The notes under the pieces: model-generated
The model's input: only the letters and a program-made list of their open reading frames with translations
What the model was told of the DNA's origin: nothing
Database searches by the model: none
Program-made: the position numbers and the translations under genes
Shown here: positions 1 through 8,559 of the stretch, one piece after another
Position numbering within the stretch: the first letter of the stretch is position 1
Layout: each line of letters opens with the position of its first letter
Source of the DNA: Deferribacteraceae bacterium
Lineage (GTDB): Bacteria > Chrysiogenota > Deferribacteres > Deferribacterales > Deferrivibrionaceae
Reading direction: 5' to 3'
Assembly (NCBI GenBank): GCA_020054865.1
Contig: JAIHAR010000013.1
Coordinates: forward strand, 1-50,735
Length of the DNA stretch: 50,735 nucleotides

Positions 1-1284
1 TCGGGGTTTATAAGATATTTCAAGGCGGTAAGACTTTCAAAAGAGTGCGAATGGTGTCATGGTGATCCTGCGGACTCTGTGAAGTATTGGGGTAACTCAG
101 ATGGAATTGACCCCACAGGCGTAAAGATGGAGGGGTGGAAAGCAGGTGAAGTTCATGGTGCTTTTGAAATTATGATTCCTCTAAAGCCAATATATGCAAC
201 TATCAACAAGAATTTAATAAAAGATTTTATAGTTTTGATAATTGTTATTTTGATTGTTTCTTACTTGATATTCTTCCTCAATGATAGATTCATTTTCAAA
301 CGTCTTAACAATGTAAATCTTGCCCTTGCAGAAATTTCAAAAGGTGACTTCAGTAAAATTGTTGAGGACAAGAATTATCATGATGAGGTTGGTAAAGTTG
401 CACTTTCAGTCAATAAAATGGTAGAAGATATAAGAGAGGTGCTTAGGGTTGTAGCTGAGTCCATAGATTCCCTTGCATCTACATCTGCAGAACTTTCAAG
501 CAACTCTGAAATGATTGCGGCTGGCGCTCAGGAACAGTCAGAACAAACTGCTACCACTGCAAGCGCCGTAGAAGAGGTAAATGCAACTGTTAATGAAGTG
601 GCTCAGAATGCTGCCAATGTTGCAAGAAGTGCTAACGAAGCCAAGGTATCTGTTGAACAGGGTCATAAGGTTGTGGAAGATACTAAAAATATGATGGAAA
701 GCATAGCAAATACTGTAAAGCAAACTGCCGATACTGTTAGAGCGCTTGGAGAATCAAGTGAGCAGATAGGTCAGATTATACAGGTAATTGATGAGATAGC
801 AGACCAGACAAATTTACTGGCATTAAATGCTGCAATTGAGGCTGCAAGGGCAGGTGAGCATGGTAGAGGATTTGCAGTAGTAGCTGATGAGGTAAGAAAA
901 TTGGCTGAAAAGACAGTCAAAGCTACAAAAGAAATAGCAGATATGGTTCAGATGATTCAGGCAAATACCGGTGGGGCAGTAGCAAGCATGACTGAAGGTG
1001 TTGAGCAGGTGGAAATCGGAAAGGAAAAAGCCGAAGAAGCCAAACACGCCCTTGACACAATAAAAGTTAATGTAGAAAATGTATCTTATGAAGTCGAAAA
1101 TATTGCAAGGGCTACTGATGAGCAGGCCAAAGCTACCGAAATGATGGCAAGTGCCGTTGAAAACATTTCAAAAGTAAGCTCAGAAAATTCCGTTGCTGCT
1201 GCTGAGTCAGCTCAGGCAGTAGAGATGCTTGCAAGACTTGCAAGTGATTTGCAAAGTCAGATTAACAAATTTAAAGTTAAATAA
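1..1284 (+). CDS. Methyl-accepting chemotaxis protein with c-type haem sensor domain (5' partial)
   Basis: The frame is open from base 1, so the N-terminus lies outside the window. At 46-60 it encodes CEWCH, a CxxCH haem-c attachment motif, followed by GDP and further on [13 protein letters not shown]. This is the typical end of the Tll0287-like/DUF3365 haem-binding periplasmic domain. A single transmembrane helix follows (about bases 226-282), then HAMP, then a cytoplasmic MCP domain with the conserved signalling hairpin ([19 protein letters not shown]) near 800-860. The protein should sense redox state, oxygen or a gas in the periplasm and signal to CheA/CheW. An internal GTG at 79 could be mistaken for the start, but it would cut off the haem motif. 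A terminator follows directly. Family assignment as MCP is certain; the haem domain rests on motif and context. Confidence 0.93.
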   Translation, partial: SGFIRYFKAVRLSKECEWCHGDPADSVKYWGNSDGIDPTGVKMEGWKAGEVHGAFEIMIPLKPIYATINKNLIKDFIVLIIVILIVSYLIFFLNDRFIFKRLNNVNLALAEISKGDFSKIVEDKNYHDEVGKVALSVNKMVEDIREVLRVVAESIDSLASTSAELSSNSEMIAAGAQEQSEQTATTASAVEEVNATVNEVAQNAANVARSANEAKVSVEQGHKVVEDTKNMMESIANTVKQTADTVRALGESSEQIGQIIQVIDEIADQTNLLALNAAIEAARAGEHGRGFAVVADEVRKLAEKTVKATKEIADMVQMIQANTGGAVASMTEGVEQVEIGKEKAEEAKHALDTIKVNVENVSYEVENIARATDEQAKATEMMASAVENISKVSSENSVAAAESAQAVEMLARLASDLQSQINKFKVK

Positions 1285-1287
1285 TTT

Positions 1288-1318
1288 AAAAAGCCCTCTT
1301 TTAAAGGGGGCTTTTTTT
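1288..1318 (+). terminator. Intrinsic terminator after the MCP gene
   Basis: A 13-bp stem (5' arm from 1288, one G-U pair) with a TTA loop at 1301-1303 is followed by a run of seven T at 1312-1318. It begins three bases after the MCP stop codon. The prmA ribosome binding site (GAGG, 1321-1324) starts just behind it. Confidence 0.9.
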
Positions 1319-1331
1319 ATGAGGCAAATTT

Positions 1332-2114
1332 ATGTATGAATATAGACTGAATAAAATAAACAATGAACTCTGCAATATTTTGAAAATACTTGGGATAGAT
1401 TTGATTGAAGAAGATATTTATTCAAAAACCGAATATATTTTTTATTCTGAAAATAAACTTGATAGTATTCTAACATCTTTATCTCTTGAATATTCTTTGA
1501 AAGAGGTGGATTCTCTTGGTTGGGAAGATAAGTGGAAAGAGTATCTTAGACCAGGACAATTAACAGAAAATGTAGATTACATTTTTGATACAAAAGACAA
1601 GAAAGAGTTTAGAAAAAGCATATTGATCAATCCGGCGCTTGCTTTTGGAACAGGGAACCACCCGACCACAAAAATTGCAGCGAGGCTGCTTGAAAAGGTT
1701 TCTGCCGGAAACACTGTCCTGGATGTAGGGTGTGGAAGTGCAATACTTAGTATACTTGCAAGTATAACTGGTGCAAAAAAGGTGTACGGATTTGATATTG
1801 ATAAGATAGCAATGGTGAATGCAAAAGAAAATATTTTATTGAATAATTGTAAAAATATTTGTTTATGGGCTGGTACCACAGAAAGTATCAGACAAAACAT
1901 ACAGTTTGATGTGGTATGCGCCAATATTATTTCCAGTGTATTGATAGATATTGGGAAAAACCTGTTTAAACATACAGGTAAGTATCTTGTAGTATCAGGT
2001 ATCCTTAAAAGTGAAATGGAAGAATTTTTGAATAAATTTACAAATAGTCAATTTTCTGTTGTTGAAACACTGAGTATTGAAAACTGGTTTGGTGCAATTT
2101 ATAAAAGGGTATAA
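1332..2114 (+). CDS. prmA: Ribosomal protein L11 methyltransferase PrmA
   Basis: SAM-dependent class I methyltransferase that methylates ribosomal protein L11. The protein has an N-terminal substrate-binding part, then the PrmA hallmark NPALAFGTGNHPTT, then SAM motif I DVGCGSAILSI and the acidic motif VYGFDID, and a late motif CANIIS. At 260 aa it is somewhat shorter than the usual ~290. The ATG at 1332 has a GAGG Shine-Dalgarno 7 bases upstream. Its stop overlaps the start of rsmE (TAATG), a pairing common in bacteria and consistent with translational coupling. Confidence 0.94.
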   Translation: MYEYRLNKINNELCNILKILGIDLIEEDIYSKTEYIFYSENKLDSILTSLSLEYSLKEVDSLGWEDKWKEYLRPGQLTENVDYIFDTKDKKEFRKSILINPALAFGTGNHPTTKIAARLLEKVSAGNTVLDVGCGSAILSILASITGAKKVYGFDIDKIAMVNAKENILLNNCKNICLWAGTTESIRQNIQFDVVCANIISSVLIDIGKNLFKHTGKYLVVSGILKSEMEEFLNKFTNSQFSVVETLSIENWFGAIYKRV

Positions 2115-2812
2115 TGGAAGGTTTAAGCAGATTTTATTGCAATGATAATTTTTCTGAAGAATTGGAATTAAGCGGAGAAATACTCAACCATATAAGAGTG
2201 ATGAGGCTTAACGTTGGAGACTTTATCGTACTGCAAAACGAAAAATTGATTGCAAAATATAAAATTTCAGAAATGAAAAAGAGAAGTGTTTTATTAAGTA
2301 AGGTTGAGGAAAGAAAATGTAGTCAACCTGGTTATCAACTTGTTTGCTTTATCTGTTTATTGAAGAGGGAATATATGGATAATTCCATTGAAAAGATGGC
2401 AGAAGTGGGGGTTACGGAAATTATTCCTGTAATATCTGAAAGGAGTTTACAAAAAATTGATACGCAGACACTTCTCAGATATCAAAAAAAGGCTATAACA
2501 GGAAGTCTGCAGGCGGAAAACACCTTTATAACACAAGTAAAAGAAACTATTTTGCTTAGAGATATACAAACAGATATGAAGGAAAAAATAATCTTTTACG
2601 AAAGGGCAGAGCAAAAATACCCTGAAATATCTTGCCAAAAGGTTGCTTTTTTTGTTGGTCCTGAAGGCGGAATTACATTTAACGAGCTCAATATCTTAAA
2701 AAGTAAAGGGTTTAAAACTTTTTCCCCTTTCAAATCTATACTGAAGGCTGAAACAGCTTCTGTGGTATTTGCCGGTCTTTTAAGGAGTGAAATTGAAAAA
2801 CTTTTACTTTAA
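2114..2812 (+). CDS. rsmE: 16S rRNA m3U1498 methyltransferase RsmE
   Basis: SPOUT-class methyltransferase that makes m3U1498 in 16S rRNA. The N-terminus has the PUA-like part (LSGEILNHIRVMRLNVGD). The C-terminus has the SPOUT knot with FFVGPEGGIT and LKAETASVVF, both diagnostic of RsmE. The length, 232 aa, is close to the family norm of about 240. It overlaps prmA by one base and tadA at its 3' end, so prmA-rsmE-tadA form an RNA/ribosome modification unit. Confidence 0.93.
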   Translation: MEGLSRFYCNDNFSEELELSGEILNHIRVMRLNVGDFIVLQNEKLIAKYKISEMKKRSVLLSKVEERKCSQPGYQLVCFICLLKREYMDNSIEKMAEVGVTEIIPVISERSLQKIDTQTLLRYQKKAITGSLQAENTFITQVKETILLRDIQTDMKEKIIFYERAEQKYPEISCQKVAFFVGPEGGITFNELNILKSKGFKTFSPFKSILKAETASVVFAGLLRSEIEKLLL

Positions 2813-3278
2813 TATTAAGGATAAGAAATTTATGGAAATTGCCCTTGAGTTTGCAGAAAGAGCATTTGAGCTTGGAGATGTCCCTGTGGGTGCTATAGTG
2901 GTAAAAGATGAAAAGATTATTGGCAATGGTTTTAATTTAAAAGAAAAGACCAAAGATCCCACTATGCACGCTGAAATTGTTGCAATGAGGGAGGCTGCAT
3001 ACAGTATTGGAGACTGGAGACTTAATGATTGTACTTTGTATTCTACTTTGGAGCCATGCATAATGTGTGCCGGTGCAATATTGCATTTTAGAATAAAAAG
3101 AGTGGTTTTTGGCGTAACTGAGCCTAAATTTGGTGGAGTGATTACAAAGGCAAATCTATTTGATATAGATACATTAAATCATAAAGTAGATTACGCCTAT
3201 GGAATTTTTGAAGATGAGATAAAAACACTCATGAAAAATTTTTTCAGGAAGCTTCGTTTCGATAACATCAAGTCGTAA
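2793..3278 (+). CDS. tadA: tRNA-specific adenosine deaminase TadA
   Basis: Zinc-dependent deaminase that converts A34 of tRNA-Arg(ACG) to inosine. The zinc site is visible as MHAEIVAM and LEPCIMCAG (HAE and PCxxC). The start is a judgement. A TTG at 2793 has AAGGAG at 2782-2787 five bases upstream. A GTG at 2787 sits inside that ribosome binding site. The ATG at 2832 would remove N-terminal residues (DKKFMEIAL) that match the first helix of known TadA proteins. The gene overlaps the rsmE stop. The substrate tRNA-Arg(ACG) is encoded in this same window at 22944. Confidence 0.92.
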   Translation: MKNFYFNIKDKKFMEIALEFAERAFELGDVPVGAIVVKDEKIIGNGFNLKEKTKDPTMHAEIVAMREAAYSIGDWRLNDCTLYSTLEPCIMCAGAILHFRIKRVVFGVTEPKFGGVITKANLFDIDTLNHKVDYAYGIFEDEIKTLMKNFFRKLRFDNIKS

Positions 3279-3308
3279 ATATTCTCATCCTGGCAAACAA
3301 GTTAAGCA

Positions 3309-3324
3309 AAATATCTTGATATTT
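3309..3324. promoter_or_regulatory. Palindrome at the diguanylate cyclase promoter
   Basis: AAATATC-TT-GATATTT is a perfect inverted repeat with 7-bp arms, about 40 bases before the diguanylate cyclase start. It overlaps the candidate -35 element TTGATA (3316-3321), as an operator would. AT-rich palindromes arise easily by chance, so this is tentative. Confidence 0.3.
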
Positions 3325-3345
3325 AAATCAGTTATATGGTATTGT
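3316..3345 (+). promoter_or_regulatory. Weak candidate promoter for the diguanylate cyclase gene
   Basis: TTGATA (3316-3321), an 18-base spacer and TATTGT (3340-3345). The -10 is imperfect. It is the best match in the 84-base gap between tadA and the cyclase start. Confidence 0.35.
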
Positions 3346-3362
3346 TAAATAAAGGTGAATAT

Positions 3363-5402
3363 ATGGAAAAAGTTTTTGATATCGACAAACTGTTTAATAT
3401 GGGTCCTGTTGTTATGATTGTCTGGGAAGACTTTGACGATGGGGTAATATCCTATATTTCTGAAAATGTATTGGATGTGCTTGGATATACACAGGAAGAA
3501 ATTATCAATACAGAGTTTAGATATGCAAAAATTATTCATAGCGATGATTTAACAAGGGTTAAAGATGAAATAAGTAGTTACCTTGATAAGAATATAGATA
3601 ATTTCAGCCAGCAATACAGATTAAAAAAGAAAAATGGTGAATATATATATGTATTTGATTTTACCAGGGTAATAAAAAACGATAACAACGACATAGTAAA
3701 AATCATTGGTTATTTTTATGATCAAACGGAATCTGTGCTTTTAAAACAGGAAATTGAGAAAAAACATAAACGTCTTGAACTTCTTATCGACTCAGCAAAT
3801 CTTGGCACTTGGGTTTTGAATCTTAATAATAAAAATGTAGAATATAACGATAATTGGGCAAAAATTATAGGCTATACATTAAATGAACTTGAGCCTCTAT
3901 CTTATGACACCTGGGCAAAAAGATGTCATCCTGAAGATTTAGATAAAGCTCTTAACAAGCTTGAAAAATATTTAAATGGTGAATCTGATATTTATGAAGT
4001 TGAATTTAGAATGCTCCATAAAGATGGCTATTATAAATGGATATTAAGTCGTGGCAAGGTATTGGAATATGATAAAGATGGCAACCCCCTAATCTTGTAT
4101 GGGGTACATATCGATATTGATGAACAAAAGAAAATAGAAGAAAAACTTAGAAGGTTTGTAAAATATCTTAACACCGCTCAGGCTGTTTCAAAAACAGGTA
4201 GCTGGCATATAGACATAAATACAAACAATTTATGGTGGTCAAAAGAAACATACAGGATATTTGGACTTACGGAAAACAGTTTTGTAAACCTGGATAAATT
4301 TATTGAAAGGATTCATCCGGATGACAGACAAAAGGTATCAGATGCCTTAAAGCAGGCTATTGATGGAAAAGTTTATGATATAGACCACAGAATAATTGTG
4401 GGTAATGAAATAAAATGGGTAAACGAGAAGGCTGAAGTGGTATTTGATGATGACAAAGCTATTGAAGCTTTTGGGACGGTTAGAGATATTACTTTGGAAA
4501 GACAAATTTATGAAAAATTGAAAAATGAAAATAGGCTTATAGAGCTGTTGTTTGACCTGTTACCTGGTTTTTTATGGTTTGTTAATAAGGATAAAATAAT
4601 ACAAAAGCAAAATAAAAACGCAAAAGAGAGATTCGGCAGCAAAATTGGTGAAAAGTGCTATATGAGTATTTTTTGTGGTAAATTTTTGTCTGAAGAGCAT
4701 AAAAAACTATTAAATGAAGGGATAGAGTTGCCAGAGATGAAGTGCGAATTTTGTATTGCAAATGAGTCACTCGATTTAAAAAGCGAATTTTCTATAGAAA
4801 TTGAAGATAGGGAAAACAAAAAATTTTACAAGGCGTGGTGGATACCTTTAAGTGAAAATGAATATATACACTACCTTATAGACATAACAGAACAAAAAGA
4901 GGCAGAAAGTTACTTGATGGAGCTGGCTGTAAAAGACCATCTTACAAAGATTTACAACAGGAGATATATTACTGAGAGGCTTGAGGCTGATATTGAGCTT
5001 TGTAAAAGGGCAAATAGAACATTTTCCCTGATAATGTTTGATATAGACCATTTTAAAAATATAAATGATACTTACGGACATAATGTAGGGGATAATGTTT
5101 TAATAAAGTTAACCGACATTGTAAAAAGAAGGATAAGAAAAATTGACATATTCGCCAGGTGGGGTGGTGAGGAGTTTTTGATAATGCTGCCGGAGTCAAG
5201 GCTTGAAAATGCAAGATTACTTGCTGAAAATTTGAGAAAACTCATCGAAGAAACAGATATTCTCAGAGACAGAACAGTTACCTGCAGCTTTGGTGTAACA
5301 GAATATTATGAGGGCGATACGGTTGACTTTATTGTAAAAAGAGCTGATGATTGCTTGTATAAAGCAAAATTTCTTGGCAGAAACACTGTTGTATCCATTT
5401 AA
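3363..5402 (+). CDS. PAS-domain diguanylate cyclase (GGDEF)
   Basis: Makes c-di-GMP from two GTP. The protein is 679 aa with no transmembrane segment. Three PAS/PAC modules fill roughly residues 10-385 (two show the typical FRMLHKDG / QYRLKKKNGEY PAC strands). A fourth PAS-like module at about 390-510 carries extra cysteines (EKCYMSIFC ... MKCEFC), and a GGDEF domain spans about 515-679. The active site is GGEEF, and an RxxD inhibitory site (RKID) lies exactly five residues before it, so product inhibition is expected. The ATG at 3363 has AAGGTG five bases upstream and is preferred over an upstream in-frame ATG at 3336. The cysteine-bearing PAS may sense redox or bind a cofactor; this is inference. 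Confidence 0.93.
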   Translation: MEKVFDIDKLFNMGPVVMIVWEDFDDGVISYISENVLDVLGYTQEEIINTEFRYAKIIHSDDLTRVKDEISSYLDKNIDNFSQQYRLKKKNGEYIYVFDFTRVIKNDNNDIVKIIGYFYDQTESVLLKQEIEKKHKRLELLIDSANLGTWVLNLNNKNVEYNDNWAKIIGYTLNELEPLSYDTWAKRCHPEDLDKALNKLEKYLNGESDIYEVEFRMLHKDGYYKWILSRGKVLEYDKDGNPLILYGVHIDIDEQKKIEEKLRRFVKYLNTAQAVSKTGSWHIDINTNNLWWSKETYRIFGLTENSFVNLDKFIERIHPDDRQKVSDALKQAIDGKVYDIDHRIIVGNEIKWVNEKAEVVFDDDKAIEAFGTVRDITLERQIYEKLKNENRLIELLFDLLPGFLWFVNKDKIIQKQNKNAKERFGSKIGEKCYMSIFCGKFLSEEHKKLLNEGIELPEMKCEFCIANESLDLKSEFSIEIEDRENKKFYKAWWIPLSENEYIHYLIDITEQKEAESYLMELAVKDHLTKIYNRRYITERLEADIELCKRANRTFSLIMFDIDHFKNINDTYGHNVGDNVLIKLTDIVKRRIRKIDIFARWGGEEFLIMLPESRLENARLLAENLRKLIEETDILRDRTVTCSFGVTEYYEGDTVDFIVKRADDCLYKAKFLGRNTVVSI

Positions 5403-5437
5403 GTTGAAATACATACAAAACAAGTATAAAATATTTT

Positions 5438-7627
5438 ATGCGAATATTAACAATATTGATAACATCTTTCGTTTTAGTGTCTTTTAACTTATATTCAGCA
5501 GATATCGATATATTTTATTCTCAGTACAAGCCGTTTGTTTATACCGACTATTCAGGTAACCTGAAGGGGTTTGACATTGACCTTATAAAAGGTTTTTGTG
5601 AAGAATTGGGATATAATTGCAGATTCACCTCCAAAACATTTAATGAGCTGCTAAAAAGTGTAAGCAAAAATGAATGTGACATTGCAATTGGTTCAATTTA
5701 TATAAATGAAGATAGAAAAAAAAGAGGATTGTTTAGTATACCCTATCTGAATAGTGGTCTTGTAGCGATAGTCAAAAATGATTTTCACGACAATTATAAC
5801 AGTTTAATGAATAAATCTGTTGGTGTGAAAACCAATGCTACGGGGCACATACTTGCAAAAAAATTGAAAGATAAGCACCACTTGTTGGAGATAAAAGAAT
5901 ATATCTCGACTTATGATTCATTTATGGCGCTGGCAAAAAATGAAGTCAGTTGGGTGATAAATGACTACTACAACAGCCTGGATATGATTTATTCAAATTT
6001 CAGAGGCGAATTTAAAATTTTAACACTTGACAAAAAACCGTTATTTTTTGAAAAATCAGAAATAGGTTTTTATTTGCCACTGGAAAAGACTACTTTACAG
6101 AAAAATCTTAACAGCTACCTTGCCAGGTTAAAAGACAATAAAAAGCTCGATGAATTGGTAAATAAATGGTTTTACCTGACAAAGCCCATAACAATAAAAG
6201 AATATCTTATTTCGACAATTATAACCACTTCAGCTGGTCTTATAAGTATTTTCCTGATTGTAATCGTTGGAGTGTTAAGGATTAAAAATACAAAACTTAG
6301 GGCATATAATGCATTTTTAAGGTCTTCACTTGATTTGCCTTCTGTGGCGATTATTGCATTTGATGAAAACGGTAAAATTGTTTTATGGAATAAGGGAGCA
6401 GAAAAATTAATTGGATTTAATGAGCACGATGTAAAAAACATAAAGGAAATACTTTCCAAAACTGAAGATTATAACAGTATAACCGTTCAGGGGAATCTTA
6501 TTTTGAAGATTAACACAAAATCATCATTGAAAGAGTTTTATGTAAGTATTCACAAAGCTGAGTTTTATTCGGCAAGATATATATTGTTTGGCATTGATGT
6601 AAGTGAAACAATAAAAGCCTTAAACTCAAAGCTTTTATACGAAAGCCTTTATTATAACGTTATAGAAAATTCGTCAAATGCCGTTGTTGTGCTGGAAAAT
6701 GGCAAGGTATTTTTAAACAAAACATTTATTAATCTTTTCAATGTAAAGGATAAATTCACCAATTTTGAAACCCTGCCGGATAATATCAAAAAATTGTTAA
6801 AAAAATTTATAGATTCGGATAAAAAATCCATGCAATATTTTAGTATGGAAAATATAATTGCAGGAAAAATCTTTGATGTGAGTCTTATAAAAGACAGTAT
6901 TGAGGCAAAAAATTATTATCTGGCAATCTTTACGGATGTTACCGAAAAACACCAGCAGCAAAGACTTGTTGAGTTGGCTGAAAAAGATGAAGCGATTGCA
7001 AATATTGTAACCAGCACCGTCTATGACATTAACAATCTACTGGGAGTAATTATTAATTATGCCTCAATAATAAAACTTAATAATGATGAAAATATTCAAG
7101 AGCCAGAAAAGATCATTGAGGTTGCAGAAAAGTGTTCACAATTTCTCAAATCTCTTAATAACTTATCAAAAGTTTCCCAGGATAGCTCAAAAATAGACAT
7201 AGATAGCTTTTTATTGCAAAAATATGACTTTTTTAAAAAGGTTGCAGGATATAATATCAATCTTGAGCTAAAGATTACCGACTCAGGTGGCTATATAGTT
7301 GCCAATGAACAAAAACTTATGCAAGCTATTTTAAATCTGATAATAAATGCAAAGGATGCCATTATTGGCTCAGGGAGTATAATTATCGATAAATATATTG
7401 AGAATGGATTTATAATTATTTCCGTTACGGATACAGGGCAGGGGATACCTGATGAAATAAAGAGCAGAATATTTGAGAGGTTTTATTCCACCAAAGGGGA
7501 TAAAGGAACGGGACTTGGACTTTATGCAATCAAAATATTTATGGAAAACATTAAAGGGGATATTTATTTTAAATCAAAATACAAAGAGGGGACAACATTC
7601 TATCTAAAGTTTCAAAAAGTCGATTAA
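5438..7627 (+). CDS. Sensor protein: periplasmic solute-binding domain, PAS domains and degenerate histidine-kinase core
   Basis: 729 aa. A signal peptide ends near residue 20 (YSA), followed by a family 3 solute-binding domain (residues ~21-245; YKPFVYTDYSGNLKGFDIDL) that would sit in the periplasm. One transmembrane helix lies at ~254-278, then two PAS-like regions (~290-500), a dimerisation/H-box region and an HATPase_c domain (~615-729). The ATPase boxes are intact: LNLIINAKDA, DTGQGIP, FYSTKGDKGTGLGLY. In the H-box the expected phospho-acceptor His (HD-NNLL pattern) is Tyr529 (codon TAT at 7022-7024; VYDINNLL). It therefore should not autophosphorylate in the usual way. It lies 35 bases after the diguanylate cyclase and may belong with it. 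No response regulator is adjacent. Confidence 0.88.
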   Translation: MRILTILITSFVLVSFNLYSADIDIFYSQYKPFVYTDYSGNLKGFDIDLIKGFCEELGYNCRFTSKTFNELLKSVSKNECDIAIGSIYINEDRKKRGLFSIPYLNSGLVAIVKNDFHDNYNSLMNKSVGVKTNATGHILAKKLKDKHHLLEIKEYISTYDSFMALAKNEVSWVINDYYNSLDMIYSNFRGEFKILTLDKKPLFFEKSEIGFYLPLEKTTLQKNLNSYLARLKDNKKLDELVNKWFYLTKPITIKEYLISTIITTSAGLISIFLIVIVGVLRIKNTKLRAYNAFLRSSLDLPSVAIIAFDENGKIVLWNKGAEKLIGFNEHDVKNIKEILSKTEDYNSITVQGNLILKINTKSSLKEFYVSIHKAEFYSARYILFGIDVSETIKALNSKLLYESLYYNVIENSSNAVVVLENGKVFLNKTFINLFNVKDKFTNFETLPDNIKKLLKKFIDSDKKSMQYFSMENIIAGKIFDVSLIKDSIEAKNYYLAIFTDVTEKHQQQRLVELAEKDEAIANIVTSTVYDINNLLGVIINYASIIKLNNDENIQEPEKIIEVAEKCSQFLKSLNNLSKVSQDSSKIDIDSFLLQKYDFFKKVAGYNINLELKITDSGGYIVANEQKLMQAILNLIINAKDAIIGSGSIIIDKYIENGFIIISVTDTGQGIPDEIKSRIFERFYSTKGDKGTGLGLYAIKIFMENIKGDIYFKSKYKEGTTFYLKFQKVD

Positions 7628-7635
7628 ATTATTTG

Positions 7636-7664
7636 TTGATAAAAAGTTAAGTATCAGATACAAT
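7636..7664 (+). promoter_or_regulatory. Promoter of the 7693-17953 operon
   Basis: TTGATA (7636-7641), a 17-base spacer and TACAAT (7659-7664) match the vegetative promoter consensus closely. The next gene starts 28 bases later with a strong AAGGAGG site. No other comparably good promoter is obvious before the terminator at 17952. Confidence 0.7.
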
Positions 7665-7692
7665 CCGGTGAAATGTTATTGAAGGAGGAATT

Positions 7693-8094
7693 ATGAAATC
7701 AAAACTTATTATTTTGTTACTCATTGGAGCTATTTCTGTTTTTGGTCTGTCAGGATGCGTTGCACCCGTTGTGGTAGGTGCTGCCGCAGGGGCAGGTGCT
7801 ACATATTCTTTGACAGCTGATTCTGTAAGCGATGCAGTTGACGCTCCTAAAGAGGTTATTGTTGAAAAATTCATAAATATTGTAAAAAAACGTAATGGAA
7901 CAATACTTTTTGCAAGTATTACCGAGGGGAGTGTCAAAGCGGAGATTGGAAATGTTAAGCTTTTTTTGAATGCAGAAAACGTCACAAAAGGTGCAGTAAA
8001 ATTTACTATAAGGGCCAGAAAAGGGTATAATTTGCTTCCTGATAAAGAGACTGCAATCGAAATTTATACAGAGCTTTCTCAAGGGCTAAAGTAA
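7693..8094 (+). CDS. DUF3568-type lipoprotein
   Basis: 133 aa. The N-terminus has a lysine, a hydrophobic stretch and a lipobox ending LSGC, so it is a predicted lipoprotein with the lipidated Cys at about residue 22. A small-residue, glycine-rich segment (VVVGAAAGAGATYS) follows, then a ~90-residue domain resembling the DUF3568 family (small lipoproteins of unknown function). The start has a strong AAGGAGG ribosome binding site and is the first gene after the operon promoter. Its stop directly precedes the next ATG. The function is unknown; it should sit on an envelope membrane facing the periplasm. Confidence 0.8.
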   Translation: MKSKLIILLLIGAISVFGLSGCVAPVVVGAAAGAGATYSLTADSVSDAVDAPKEVIVEKFINIVKKRNGTILFASITEGSVKAEIGNVKLFLNAENVTKGAVKFTIRARKGYNLLPDKETAIEIYTELSQGLK

Positions 8095-8544
8095 ATGATT
8101 AGAAACGCTAAAATAACTGATGCCAAAGAAATCCAGAATCTTGTAAACACTTTTGCCAAAAAAGGGGAAATGCTCACCCTCAGTTTAAGCGAAATATATG
8201 AAAGAATTTTTGAGTTTATTGTATATGAAGAAAACGGCAAAATTCTTGGTTGCTGTGCTCTTCACCCTTCATGGGAAGACTTAGCCGAAATCAGATCACT
8301 TGCGGTCAGTGAGGAGTATTTCAATAAAGGGATAGGCAAAAGTCTTGTGAAACACAATTTGCAAAGGGCAAAAGAGCTTGGAATTAAAAAGGTTTTTGCC
8401 CTTACATATAAACTGAAATTTTTTGAAAAGCTTGGATTTTACGAAATCCCAAAAGACAGTCTGCCCAGAAAGATATGGTCTGATTGTCTTAAATGCCCAC
8501 TTTTTCCTGATTGTGATGAAATAGCTGTTATGATCGAAATTTAA
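8095..8544 (+). CDS. argA: Short GNAT-type N-acetylglutamate synthase (amino-acid N-acetyltransferase)
   Basis: 149-aa single-domain GNAT. The acetyl-CoA loop is seen in IRSLAVSEEYFNKGIGKSL, followed by the F-EKLGF motif. The C-terminus has WSDCLKCPLFPDCDE, a cysteine-rich tail typical of the short stand-alone N-acetylglutamate synthases that start arginine biosynthesis in organisms without the long ArgA. It would acetylate glutamate with acetyl-CoA in the cytoplasm. It starts immediately after the preceding stop. No other arginine genes are in view, so the substrate is from family resemblance only. Confidence 0.75.
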   Translation: MIRNAKITDAKEIQNLVNTFAKKGEMLTLSLSEIYERIFEFIVYEENGKILGCCALHPSWEDLAEIRSLAVSEEYFNKGIGKSLVKHNLQRAKELGIKKVFALTYKLKFFEKLGFYEIPKDSLPRKIWSDCLKCPLFPDCDEIAVMIEI

Positions 8545-8559
8545 TTGGAGTAGTACCTG

